Assembly (NCBI GenBank): GCA_947177925.1
Contig: CAMWWJ010000154.1
Location: 1-7,857, forward strand
From: an uncultured Lachnospiraceae bacterium
GTDB lineage: Bacteria > Bacillota > Clostridia > Lachnospirales > Lachnospiraceae
DNA length: 7,857 bases
Direction: 5' to 3'
Of this stretch, positions 1 to 6,215 are shown one piece after another. The position numbers were made by a program, and so were the translations under genes. The notes beneath the pieces are model-generated. The model saw only the letters and a program-made list of their open reading frames with translations. It was not told the DNA's origin and searched no databases. Positions within the stretch are counted from its first letter, which is position 1; the number at the start of each line of letters is the position of its first letter.

Positions 1-435
1 GGGTATTATCTTTCTTATAAAAATATATCTAAAAAGGGAAAAACATTTATATCGTTTTGCTTTCCTATTGCATTGTTAAGCAGAATCGCTATTACTTATT
101 TTACCAGTCTTTCGTGCGACACTTTGAAATATGACTTTTATGATGACAATAATATTTTAGCGATAATGCAAGCGATATCCGCATTTTGTTTCTTCAAGGA
201 ATATGCGAATTTTCTAAAAGACAAGAAAGTAGTTAGATTTATCTCAAAATATAGTTTTTTTATCTATATGGCACATGATTTTTTTTTGCAGATTTTATTC
301 TTGATTGGAATAAATGCCTCAGTTATTAATCCTATAATTATGACTCCAATAATTGTAGCTGTTTTAATTATATTGTGTATGTGTTTGGGATGGCTTCTAT
401 CAAAATGGAAATTCGGAAGAAAGTATTTGATTTGA
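1..435 (+). CDS. Integral-membrane acyltransferase (acyltransferase 3 family), C-terminal part
   Basis: The frame is open from the first base to a TGA at 433-435, giving 144 residues with no N-terminus, so the gene begins outside the window. The visible part is strongly hydrophobic, with about four membrane segments (near residues 17-32, 48-62, 85-105 and 112-135). The stretch FISKYSFFIYMAHDFF matches the C-terminal hallmark of the acyltransferase 3 family (S-x-Y-S-F-x-I-Y-x-x-H). Proteins of this family move acyl groups, often acetyl, onto polysaccharides, lipids or peptides at the membrane. The protein ends in a basic cytoplasmic tail (KWKFGRKYLI). The stop overlaps the following phosphopantetheinyl transferase, so the two are probably co-transcribed and may belong to a natural-product or envelope-modification operon. 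The substrate cannot be told, and the catalytic N-terminal half is not in view. The family call is fairly sure. Confidence 0.72.
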   Translation, partial: GYYLSYKNISKKGKTFISFCFPIALLSRIAITYFTSLSCDTLKYDFYDDNNILAIMQAISAFCFFKEYANFLKDKKVVRFISKYSFFIYMAHDFFLQILFLIGINASVINPIIMTPIIVAVLIILCMCLGWLLSKWKFGRKYLI

Positions 436-1151
436 GTAAGTATCAAAACTATAAAACTGTGAATAGTCAAATATATCAGTATATGATATCGATTGATAAA
501 TTTTCAAATGGTGAAATAGAAATGATGATACCATTTCTAAATGAAGAACGGCAAAAAAAAGCAGAAAAGTTTCATTATTTTGAAGATACAAAAAGATGTG
601 TATTGGGATATATTTTAATACAATATGCATTATATAAGAATTATGGAATATCCATGCCATGTAAATGGAAATATAATACGTGGGGAAAACCAATTTTAAA
701 TGATTTCCCACATATTCATTTTAACCTTAGTCATTCAAAAAAATGGATTATAGCATGTGTGAGCGCTGTTGAAATAGGAGTGGACATTGAGCAGATTCAG
801 AAAAATGTGGCGGGACTTTATAAATATGTTTTTAGGGACAAAGAGTTAGATGAAGTTATGTGTATGGATGAATATGAGGCATCCAATTATTTCTTTAGGC
901 AATGGACGGCAAAAGAAGCTTATTTAAAATATTTAGGCAAGGGACTCAACAAAGAAATGAGGTCTGTTTGTTTTGATAATATTATAAGTCGAATATATGA
1001 TGAAGGAATGCTTGTAAGTGCAAAGGTTTTTCAAAAAAAAATAGATGAACAATATTGGTATTCAATTGTAGCAGAATGTAGCCCCAGCGAATTACAAGAA
1101 ATGACTGAAGTAACAAAAAAAGACATTCTAACATTTATCAATACGATATAA
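405..1151 (+). CDS. 4'-phosphopantetheinyl transferase, Sfp type
   Basis: Predicted to move the 4'-phosphopantetheine arm of coenzyme A onto a serine of carrier-protein domains (NRPS, PKS or acyl carrier protein). Counted from ATG 405 (248 residues): FNLSHS at about 106-111; GVDIE at 125-129, with the Mg-binding Asp127 and Glu129; and WTAKEAYLK at 167-175, with Glu171 and Lys175, followed by the LGKGL loop. These match the Sfp residues D107, E109, E151 and K155. The length is near the Sfp norm (about 225-250). The start is uncertain. ATG 405 and ATG 390 overlap the upstream gene. TTG 432 overlaps the upstream TGA and has GGAAG at 415-419, about 12 nt away. GTG 459 matches where Sfp homology begins. 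The overlap suggests translational coupling to the acyltransferase. No carrier protein is in the window, so the partner is presumably upstream. Confidence 0.93.
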   Translation: MEIRKKVFDLSKYQNYKTVNSQIYQYMISIDKFSNGEIEMMIPFLNEERQKKAEKFHYFEDTKRCVLGYILIQYALYKNYGISMPCKWKYNTWGKPILNDFPHIHFNLSHSKKWIIACVSAVEIGVDIEQIQKNVAGLYKYVFRDKELDEVMCMDEYEASNYFFRQWTAKEAYLKYLGKGLNKEMRSVCFDNIISRIYDEGMLVSAKVFQKKIDEQYWYSIVAECSPSELQEMTEVTKKDILTFINTI

Positions 1152-1157
1152 TCCGGT

Positions 1158-1313
1158 TCAGCTGCGCCAGCGTATCCCCAGCCATGCGCTATCATTGGTT
1201 TTGAACATACGATTGCTGAGTTTATTGGCTCCAATTTTAAACAGGAGGAGTCCTGCATCGGAGGATAAATCGCCTCCGTCAAAATTTATTTTATTGTTAC
1301 TTCTATAGTCAAT
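1158..1313 (-). pseudogene. IS1380-family transposase, N-terminal fragment (decayed)
   Basis: Read on the minus strand, 1298 to 1185 encodes NNKINFDGGDLSSDAGLLLF and continues into a stretch containing FKTNDSA. The FDGG-x-L-(S/T)-S-D-A-G-LLL signature is typical of the N-terminus of IS1380-family transposases (compare the start of the ISEcp1 transposase). A strong AAGGAGG (1318-1324, minus) lies just upstream of a TTG/ATT where the original start should be. The TTG frame hits a stop after eight codons, so a frameshift separates it from the signature frame. After FKTNDSA the sequence departs from the family, and a TGA follows at 1160-1158, leaving only about 50 of the roughly 400+ residues of a full transposase. 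No DDE catalytic domain remains. The piece is more GC-rich than the preceding gene. It is a dead relic of a mobile element, recognised from memory of the family and not by a search. Confidence 0.6.
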
Positions 1314-1637
1314 GGAACCTCCTTAGGGCTTATCGAGGTATATACGACAGAAGTCACTTATGTGCTTGATATGGGCATTATCAGTCTGTTGATGTTTTTG
1401 ACCTATTATCTGGTAAAAGTAGGAAACTTTATGGGGTATGTATTTTTGCGGATGCTATTGAAAATTTGCATGTGCGTAGGAGTCATGCTTCTGATTCAAT
1501 CCGTTTTTCAATTGATGGCAGGTATTTCAATACCACTTCCGGCTCTGATAACGAAAGTGTTGATATTTGTCTTGCTTGCTGTATTTGCTGCTTTTTTTGA
1601 ATATCATCTGAAAGGGGCAGCAACATCAATAGCTTGA
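1308..1637 (+). pseudogene. C-terminal remnant of a multi-pass membrane protein
   Basis: A plus-strand frame open from 1269 to the TGA at 1635-1637 encodes a hydrophobic protein with about three membrane segments (around MGIISLLMFLTYYLV, KICMCVGVMLLIQSVF and ITKVLIFVLLAVFAAFFEY). It includes the conserved-looking motif EVYTTEVTYVLDMG, and it ends in a short polar tail. Possible starts at GTG 1362 or ATG 1371 would give 91 or 88 residues, but neither has a ribosome site, and the motif lies partly upstream of both. That suggests the natural N-terminus was lost. The lost side abuts the IS1380 fragment on the other strand, so the simplest reading is truncation by a mobile-element event. The exact junction lies somewhere between about 1295 and 1345. 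I do not recognise a named family with confidence and assign no function. Confidence 0.45.
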
Positions 1638-1664
1638 ATAAAATGATATGTATCTGCCCCTTTC
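1601..1664. repeat. Two interleaved inverted repeats at the convergent gene ends
   Basis: GAAAGGGGCAG (1610-1620) and CTGCCCCTTTC (1654-1664) are perfect 11-bp inverted copies 33 bp apart. A second, AT-rich pair, ATATCAT (1601-1607) and ATGATAT (1643-1649), interleaves with them in the order A-B-A'-B'. The structure spans the stop of the membrane-protein remnant and sits just downstream of the convergent GGDEF gene. There is no T-run on either side, so it is not a standard intrinsic terminator. It may still act as a transcript-end structure for one or both strands. Confidence 0.5.
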
Positions 1665-1671
1665 GGAGTCC

Positions 1672-3033
1672 TTAGGGAGTCCAGCTTTTGTCCGCACTCC
1701 CTATCTCCAACGAGTGTCGCCTGTCCACACCGTATTTCTTATAGTATGCGGCTTTATCTCTATACATTTTCTTCTCCGCTTCTGCAATCAGCCTGTTCAC
1801 ACCGTCGAAACTGTCCTTTTCCCAAATACTTCCCACTGCCATGTGAACGGATTTATTCCGCAAATTTTTCTTTAGTTGTTCAACCCCCTGCCACAATGCA
1901 TCCTCTCTGATCTCTGCGCAGATTGCCAGCAGTTCATCGCCACCCACACGGAATAAACCGTATTCTCCAAAGCTCTTTTTCAGGCATTCACAGGCATCCA
2001 TGAGCAGCTTATCACCTGCGTCATGACCTTTCTGGTCGTTAGTCTGCTTAAGCCCTGTCACATCACAATATACGATTCCCAGGCTCTGCCCATTTTGCAG
2101 ATTGTCAATGTATTCACTCATGGCGTGACGGTTCCCAATTTGGGTAAGCTGGTCACAATAACTCATTTCTTTTAATTTTTGGATGAGATTTCGCTGTTTC
2201 AGGGAAGAAATAATAAAATGTGCCATAATCTGGAGCATGTCGGAAACATAGTCCAGCGATTTCTCAGGTGGATTGTCTATTCCATAAAAACCAATTACCT
2301 CCCCTTCATTGTATAGGGGGACCACTGCCAACGAGCGGATATTCTGTCGTTTCAGATTTTCATACTGCAACGGATCACTTTCCCGGATATCCTCTAACTT
2401 TTTAATCACGATATGTCTGCCGATTCGGAAATTTCGATACCAGTTGGCACATACTTCTGCCGGAAGATTCTGCAAGTTGTCTTTTTCTGGTGTAACGCCA
2501 CTTGCTACCCACTCATATGTGTTGTCATCACAACCTCTCTCATTCCGCTCAAAGATATAAGTTCTCTCACAGCCCAGTGCCTTTCCCATATATGCCAACA
2601 GAACTTCCAGTGTCTGCGAGGGCGTCTCCTGCTGTAGGGCAATGCGAAACCCCTCATTGATCTTTGCCTCCAGGTTCATCATATTGTCCCACTGTTCCTG
2701 CTTGCCCGCATCAACAGCGATTTCCATGCGATACTTCTTTCCATCCTCTTTTATCATGGTATCTTTGAACATCATCTGCCGTCCAAGTGTGGGATCGTAA
2801 TGACACCATTCCCTGAAATATCCCGGTCTTAGCTCGTGATTGTTACACATTGAGCAGGGGATGGAACAGTGTCGAGTAACCTCGTAGCATTTTTTCCCGA
2901 CAATTTCTTCAAGGGAGTGAAAACCGTATGTCCGAAGCGCTTTTTGGTTCATGTAGATCAAGTCATAGTTATCCATGTCTGAAACATATACAAGTTCGTC
3001 CATCGTATCAAAGAACTCCCATATTTTTCCCAT
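1672..3033 (-). CDS. PAS-GAF-GGDEF protein, probable diguanylate cyclase
   Basis: A 453-residue soluble protein with no signal peptide or membrane segment. ATG 3033 is chosen because AGGAGG (3043-3048) lies 9 nt upstream; an earlier ATG at 3105 has no such site. Domains: PAS at about 7-110, containing a cysteine cluster (C-x3-C-x2-C at 56, 60 and 63) that could bind a metal or cofactor; GAF at about 130-280; GGDEF at about 290-430. The GGDEF domain has DVTGLKQTND (324-333) for metal and substrate binding and the signature RVGGDEL at 362-368, so the last signature residue is Leu instead of Phe. No RxxD inhibitory site is visible five residues before the signature, and there is no EAL or HD-GYP domain. 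It likely makes cyclic di-GMP from two GTP in response to a ligand or redox cue. The GGDEL form leaves activity open. It is divergent from the histidine kinase gene and convergent with the relic region. Confidence 0.9.
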   Translation of the reverse strand: MGKIWEFFDTMDELVYVSDMDNYDLIYMNQKALRTYGFHSLEEIVGKKCYEVTRHCSIPCSMCNNHELRPGYFREWCHYDPTLGRQMMFKDTMIKEDGKKYRMEIAVDAGKQEQWDNMMNLEAKINEGFRIALQQETPSQTLEVLLAYMGKALGCERTYIFERNERGCDDNTYEWVASGVTPEKDNLQNLPAEVCANWYRNFRIGRHIVIKKLEDIRESDPLQYENLKRQNIRSLAVVPLYNEGEVIGFYGIDNPPEKSLDYVSDMLQIMAHFIISSLKQRNLIQKLKEMSYCDQLTQIGNRHAMSEYIDNLQNGQSLGIVYCDVTGLKQTNDQKGHDAGDKLLMDACECLKKSFGEYGLFRVGGDELLAICAEIREDALWQGVEQLKKNLRNKSVHMAVGSIWEKDSFDGVNRLIAEAEKKMYRDKAAYYKKYGVDRRHSLEIGSADKSWTP

Positions 3034-3042
3034 ATTCGTAGT

Positions 3043-3048
3043 CCTCCT
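3043..3048 (-). promoter_or_regulatory. Ribosome binding site deciding the GGDEF-protein start
   Basis: AGGAGG on the minus strand, 9 nt before ATG 3033. It favours this start over the in-frame ATG 72 bases further upstream, whose extra N-terminal residues look unlike a PAS protein start. Confidence 0.8.
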
Positions 3049-3082
3049 ATCCCAAACTATGAACCAGTAACATATATATATC

Positions 3083-3112
3083 ACATTTTTTCGATTCCTT
3101 TCCACATTTTGC
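3083..3112 (+). promoter_or_regulatory. Candidate LytTR/ComE-type operator: 21-bp-phased direct repeat
   Basis: CACATTTT occurs at 3082-3089 and again at 3103-3110, exactly 21 bp apart. Read as 9-mers these are ACATTTTTT, a 12-bp gap, then ACATTTTGC. This is the geometry bound by LytTR-domain dimers, and it resembles the ComE-like ACAxTT core. A CATAAT at 3146-3151 begins 33 bp after the second copy and could be its -10 element, pointing toward the kinase/regulator operon. The repeat is AT-rich, so chance is possible. Confidence 0.4.
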
Positions 3113-3154
3113 GCGAATGGTAAATATATGGTGTGAAATGCAAATCATAATACA

Positions 3155-3183
3155 TTTACATGTAACCGATAAAATGTTAAAAT
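3155..3183 (+). promoter_or_regulatory. Sigma-A-type promoter for the histidine kinase/response regulator operon
   Basis: TTTACA (3155-3160), a 17-bp spacer, then TAAAAT (3178-3183). Both hexamers differ from consensus by one base. The likely transcription start is near 3190, leaving a short leader before the AAGGAGG at 3207-3213. The 10-bp palindrome TTACATGTAA (3156-3165) overlaps the -35 box and could be an operator. Confidence 0.6.
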
Positions 3184-3218
3184 AGCAGTGAGCCGGGAGA
3201 ATCAGGAAGGAGGGGATA

Positions 3219-4487
3219 TTGTTGGTACAGATTCTATCATTCATACATAATTTAACCACTATGCTGTTTGGTATCTATATCTCCGCCTTCTTTTTAGGAG
3301 TAAAGCAGAACCGGAAAAATATCCTTACGCTGTTTCTGCTGTTTTTCTGTGAAGGAATCGTATATATTATCAATTTCCTCCTATTGGGTGCGATTGTTAC
3401 CGACCGTCTCTATGCGGTCATCATACACTTGCCGTTGATTTTATTTTTAACCCTGTATTATAAATATCATGTTACATCATCCTGCATTTCCGTATTTTCC
3501 GCCTATCTGTGCTGCCAGCTGAGCAACTGGATTGGATTATTAGTATTGGCGATTACAGGCAAACAGTGGTGCTATTATACCTTGCGAATCCTGATCACAT
3601 TTATTTCCTTCTTTCTGCTGTGCAAATTTGTATGCCGCACCACGGAAAACATTTTTACAAGGGATACACAGGAATCTTATATTATAGGCTTTCTGCCTAC
3701 AGTATATTATTTTTTCGACTATTCCTTCACCAAACTTTCCAGTCTGCTTTATTCTAATAACAAAATAGTGATTGAATTTATGGGGTTCGTCTTTTGTATC
3801 TCCTACTTTGCATTTCTATTCGTTTATTTCCGGGAATATGAGAAAAAGCAGGAGCTTGAACAGTACAGTGACCTGATGAAAATGCAGCTGCTCTCTATCG
3901 AAAAGGAGGTTGAACAGGTAAAAAGCAGCAAACAAAAGCTCTCCATATTAAGACATGACATGCGCCACCATTTAAATATCATCCTGACCCAGCTCCAAAA
4001 TAATAACACAGCGAAAGCAATCAAGTATATTAAAGAAATCGGCGATCTCTATGATGATACCATGATTGAAGCCTACTGCCAAAATGAAACGATCAATTCC
4101 GTGATTTCTATTTATCATGCACGTTTTGCTGATAAGGAAATCGCACTCAACTGTGATATCTCCATAGGGGAAACTCTCCCTTGTCCAGATACTGCGATTT
4201 GTACTATTTTATCCAATGGCCTGGAAAATTCCATGCACGCATTAGAAGAAATGACCACAGAAAAAAAATGGGTAAACCTCACTATTTCCGAAAAGAAAAA
4301 CCACCTTCTGCTCCAAATTGAAAATCCAATTGTACGGATTCCAAAATTTGTAAACGGCATTCCAACCTCCGGCAAAAAAGGACATGGCATTGGTGTAAAA
4401 AGTATTGTATACTATACGGAACAATTAAGCGGACAATGCCATTTTTCACTTACTGACAACACTTTCATTTTAAGAATCATTATTTAG
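3219..4487 (+). CDS. Membrane sensor histidine kinase, GHKL type (AgrC-like)
   Basis: The start is TTG 3219 or the adjacent TTG 3222. AAGGAGG (3207-3213) precedes them by 5 or 8 nt. The product is 422 residues. The N-terminal half (about 1-205) is a hydrophobic sensor with about six membrane helices and short loops, as in AgrC-type kinases. A coiled-coil linker (about 206-240) leads to LRHDMRHH with the phospho-acceptor His246. The ATP-binding domain has the N box LSNGLENS (Asn333, Asn337) and the G box GKKGHGIG (386-393). The length (420-430) is typical of the family. It should sense an extracellular or membrane signal, often a peptide, autophosphorylate, and pass phosphate to the LytTR regulator that begins 10 bases after its stop. 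No agrB or agrD is present, so the ligand is unknown and need not be a cyclic peptide. Confidence 0.93.
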   Translation: MLVQILSFIHNLTTMLFGIYISAFFLGVKQNRKNILTLFLLFFCEGIVYIINFLLLGAIVTDRLYAVIIHLPLILFLTLYYKYHVTSSCISVFSAYLCCQLSNWIGLLVLAITGKQWCYYTLRILITFISFFLLCKFVCRTTENIFTRDTQESYIIGFLPTVYYFFDYSFTKLSSLLYSNNKIVIEFMGFVFCISYFAFLFVYFREYEKKQELEQYSDLMKMQLLSIEKEVEQVKSSKQKLSILRHDMRHHLNIILTQLQNNNTAKAIKYIKEIGDLYDDTMIEAYCQNETINSVISIYHARFADKEIALNCDISIGETLPCPDTAICTILSNGLENSMHALEEMTTEKKWVNLTISEKKNHLLLQIENPIVRIPKFVNGIPTSGKKGHGIGVKSIVYYTEQLSGQCHFSLTDNTFILRIII

Positions 4488-4497
4488 AGGTGACATG

Positions 4498-5205
4498 ATG
4501 AAGATAGCGATTTGTGATGATGAAATGCACTTTATGGATGCCCTTTGTCCCCTGTTAGAGCAATGGGCAAAGGAATGTGGGATTAAGCTTACGCTCTACC
4601 GGTTCACAAATGGGGATGACCTGATTGCCGCTCATCAGAGTGAATGTATGGATTTGATCTTTTTGGATATAATCATGCCGTTATTAAGTGGTCTGGATGT
4701 TGCCAGAGAGTTTCGGAATACAAATCAGAATGTTCCAATTGTTTTCCTTACCTCATCCAGGGAATTCGCTGTGGATTCCTATGAGGTAAAAGCCTTTAAT
4801 TATCTCATAAAGCCTGTTGACCGGGCAAAATTATTTCTCACTCTGGATGATTTTCTGAAAAACTTTAACCTGCCTAAAACCTTCTTTAATGCAAAAACTG
4901 CCGACGGCTTTTGCAGGATAGAGATTGCCGATGTTGATTATCTGGAGGCGCAGAACAAGCAGGTTCTTGTCCATTTAACAAACGGCAGGACAATTGCAAT
5001 CCGTGAACTATTCTCAAAATGTGCGGAAGTTTTTTCACCAGAAAATGGATTCTGTTGCTGCCATCGCAGCTATATTGTGAATCTAAGCAATATAGAGCGA
5101 TTTTCAAAGACAGAAGTTACCACCAGCCATAATGCAGTCATACCGATATCCCGAAACAACTATGCAGCATTTAAGGAAACTTATTTTAACCATATGTTTG
5201 AGTAA
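4498..5205 (+). CDS. LytTR-family response regulator (AgrA-like)
   Basis: ATG 4498 is preferred over ATG 4495 because GAGGTGA (4487-4493, overlapping the kinase stop) is then better spaced. The product is 235 residues, within the AgrA/LytR range. The receiver domain (about 1-122, numbered from ATG 4498) has the acidic pair in CDDE (8-9), the phospho-acceptor Asp57 in FLDIIMP, Thr85 in FLTSS and Lys105 in LIKP. The LytTR DNA-binding domain (about 134-235) contains LEAQNKQVLVHLTNGRTI and the characteristic HRSYIVNLSNIERF. Phosphorylated protein should bind paired 9-bp direct repeats on one DNA face and activate transcription. It is translationally linked to the kinase gene just upstream. A candidate site at 3083-3112 suggests autoregulation, and a better-matching LytTR site exists at 7798-7827, ahead of the convergent ABC operon. 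All key residues are intact. Confidence 0.95.
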   Translation: MKIAICDDEMHFMDALCPLLEQWAKECGIKLTLYRFTNGDDLIAAHQSECMDLIFLDIIMPLLSGLDVAREFRNTNQNVPIVFLTSSREFAVDSYEVKAFNYLIKPVDRAKLFLTLDDFLKNFNLPKTFFNAKTADGFCRIEIADVDYLEAQNKQVLVHLTNGRTIAIRELFSKCAEVFSPENGFCCCHRSYIVNLSNIERFSKTEVTTSHNAVIPISRNNYAAFKETYFNHMFE

Positions 5206-5236
5206 TATAAATAAATTCATTAGACAGGTTGTGACT

Positions 5237-5270
5237 CAACAGCACCCCCATTTTATCTGCTGTTGTTTTC
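5237..5270 (+). terminator. Possible intrinsic terminator of the kinase/regulator operon
   Basis: CAACAGCA (5237-5244) pairs with TGCTGTTG (5258-5265) around a 13-nt loop, followed by TTTTC (5266-5270). It lies 31 bases after the response-regulator stop. The second arm falls inside the final codons of the convergent DUF3021 gene. The stem is short and half AT, so this is a weak candidate. Confidence 0.35.
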
Positions 5271-5714
5271 CGCTAAAATAACATTAATTTCCGCAATATC
5301 TCTTTTGGTTGTGTGATATTCAATAACCGATATAATAAGATAGGATACTGCATAACCAAGCAATGTTCCGGCTAATGCGTAAGGATACCTTTGCAGTTGC
5401 CAAAGCAGAGTGAGAATGGGTATCCAAACAGCACCCGTAAGGCAAAGGTAAATCAGGTTCTGAAGAAAAAATCCAATTTCATGATATTCATAGATGAATG
5501 TCATTCCCGCAAATGCGGCACCTATCACGCCATATAGTAATATATGCACCTCCACTGCAATTCTTTCTGATGCAAACATTCCCATATACTCCGGTGGAAT
5601 TGGATTAAAGTTATCTATTCCGGTTACTGTTCGTACGATAATCTCTATTAGCATATTTGCCATTAAGCCACATATTGCAGAAATGGCAAAACTTGTTGCA
5701 CATCTTTTTATCAT
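5253..5714 (-). CDS. DUF3021 family membrane protein
   Basis: A 153-residue protein with four predicted membrane helices (about 7-28, 54-76, 83-105 and 111-132) and a charged C-terminal tail. This fits DUF3021, whose members are typically 130-160 residues and are usually encoded directly after a small LytTR regulator. Here it starts 23 bases downstream of one. Translation probably starts at ATG 5714, behind an AAGGGTG-like site. In streptococcal LytTR regulatory systems, a membrane protein encoded with the LytTR protein acts as its antagonist. By analogy this protein would hold the LytTR regulator inactive at the membrane until a signal arrives. That role is inferred, not visible in the sequence. 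It is the last gene of the minus-strand operon and its 3' end faces the response-regulator gene. Confidence 0.85.
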   Translation of the reverse strand: MIKRCATSFAISAICGLMANMLIEIIVRTVTGIDNFNPIPPEYMGMFASERIAVEVHILLYGVIGAAFAGMTFIYEYHEIGFFLQNLIYLCLTGAVWIPILTLLWQLQRYPYALAGTLLGYAVSYLIISVIEYHTTKRDIAEINVILAENNSR

Positions 5715-5737
5715 AGTTTTTTCACCCTTTCCCTTAT

Positions 5738-6184
5738 TTATTTTAAGCCAAGTTTCTTTTTGAGTCGGGTAACATTCCTTCTTGATGTATATGTTTCTGT
5801 TCCGTCTATTAAAATAACTTTTATAGTTCCCGTCATATTAATATCTAAGCTGCGCACTTTTCTTAAATTGATTATTTCGGATTTTGAAATCCGAAATAAA
5901 TCCATAGTATCTAATATTTCTTCCAACTCATACAACTTTTTCTGTACACTGTAAACTCCTTTGGTGTCCTGTGCCATTACTTTTTGGTTCTGGGCATAAA
6001 ACCGGATTATTTCCTGAGGATTCAGCATAACTTTTTCCCCACGCTCATCAGTTCCGGGAAGCCGGATATTCACAAATCCTTCGATATCCTTTACCATCTG
6101 GATAACACTGGCATTTTTTTCATCGTTACAAACATGAATTTCCATACTTTTGTATTTTTTATCAATTAACATCTTAACCTGCAT
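5738..6184 (-). CDS. Stand-alone LytTR DNA-binding transcriptional regulator
   Basis: 148 residues, with a short N-terminal segment (about 1-48) and a LytTR domain (about 50-148). Key parts are IIRFYAQNQKVMAQ, the FRISKSEIINLRKV recognition region (97-110) and the closing TSRRNVTRLKKKLG (133-146). There is no receiver domain, so it is not a classic response regulator. Activity must be set another way, most likely by the DUF3021 membrane protein encoded just downstream. ATG 6184 follows an AAAGGGA-like site. An internal ATG four codons later is possible. The gene lies 31 bases after the ABC permease stop in the same operon. The LytTR-type repeat at 7798-7827 upstream of this operon is the obvious target, implying autoregulation and control of the transporter. 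Confidence 0.92.
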   Translation of the reverse strand: MQVKMLIDKKYKSMEIHVCNDEKNASVIQMVKDIEGFVNIRLPGTDERGEKVMLNPQEIIRFYAQNQKVMAQDTKGVYSVQKKLYELEEILDTMDLFRISKSEIINLRKVRSLDINMTGTIKVILIDGTETYTSRRNVTRLKKKLGLK

Positions 6185-6215
6185 ATTTTTCCCTTTCTAT
6201 TGGAAAACGTTACGC

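Noticed and set aside
1259..1278. CGGAGG/CCTCCG inverted repeat as a terminator after the phosphopantetheinyl transferase gene
   Set aside because: It falls inside the conserved GGDLSS codons of the transposase relic, has only 6-bp arms and lacks a clear T-tract.
1031..1282. Minus-strand 83-residue ORF overlapping the end of the phosphopantetheinyl transferase gene
   Set aside because: It is in the wrong frame relative to the IS1380 signature, overlaps a solid gene, has no recognisable motif, and is explained as a shadow of the relic region.
3034..3218. agrD-like signal peptide gene or agrB near the kinase
   Set aside because: No short ORF with a ribosome site and peptide-precursor features is visible here or between 5206 and 5252, and no AgrB-like protein is encoded in the window.
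6185..6215. Terminator or separate promoter between permease and LytTR genes
   Set aside because: The 31-base gap has no hairpin with T-tract and no paired -35/-10 hexamers, so I treat the four genes as one operon.
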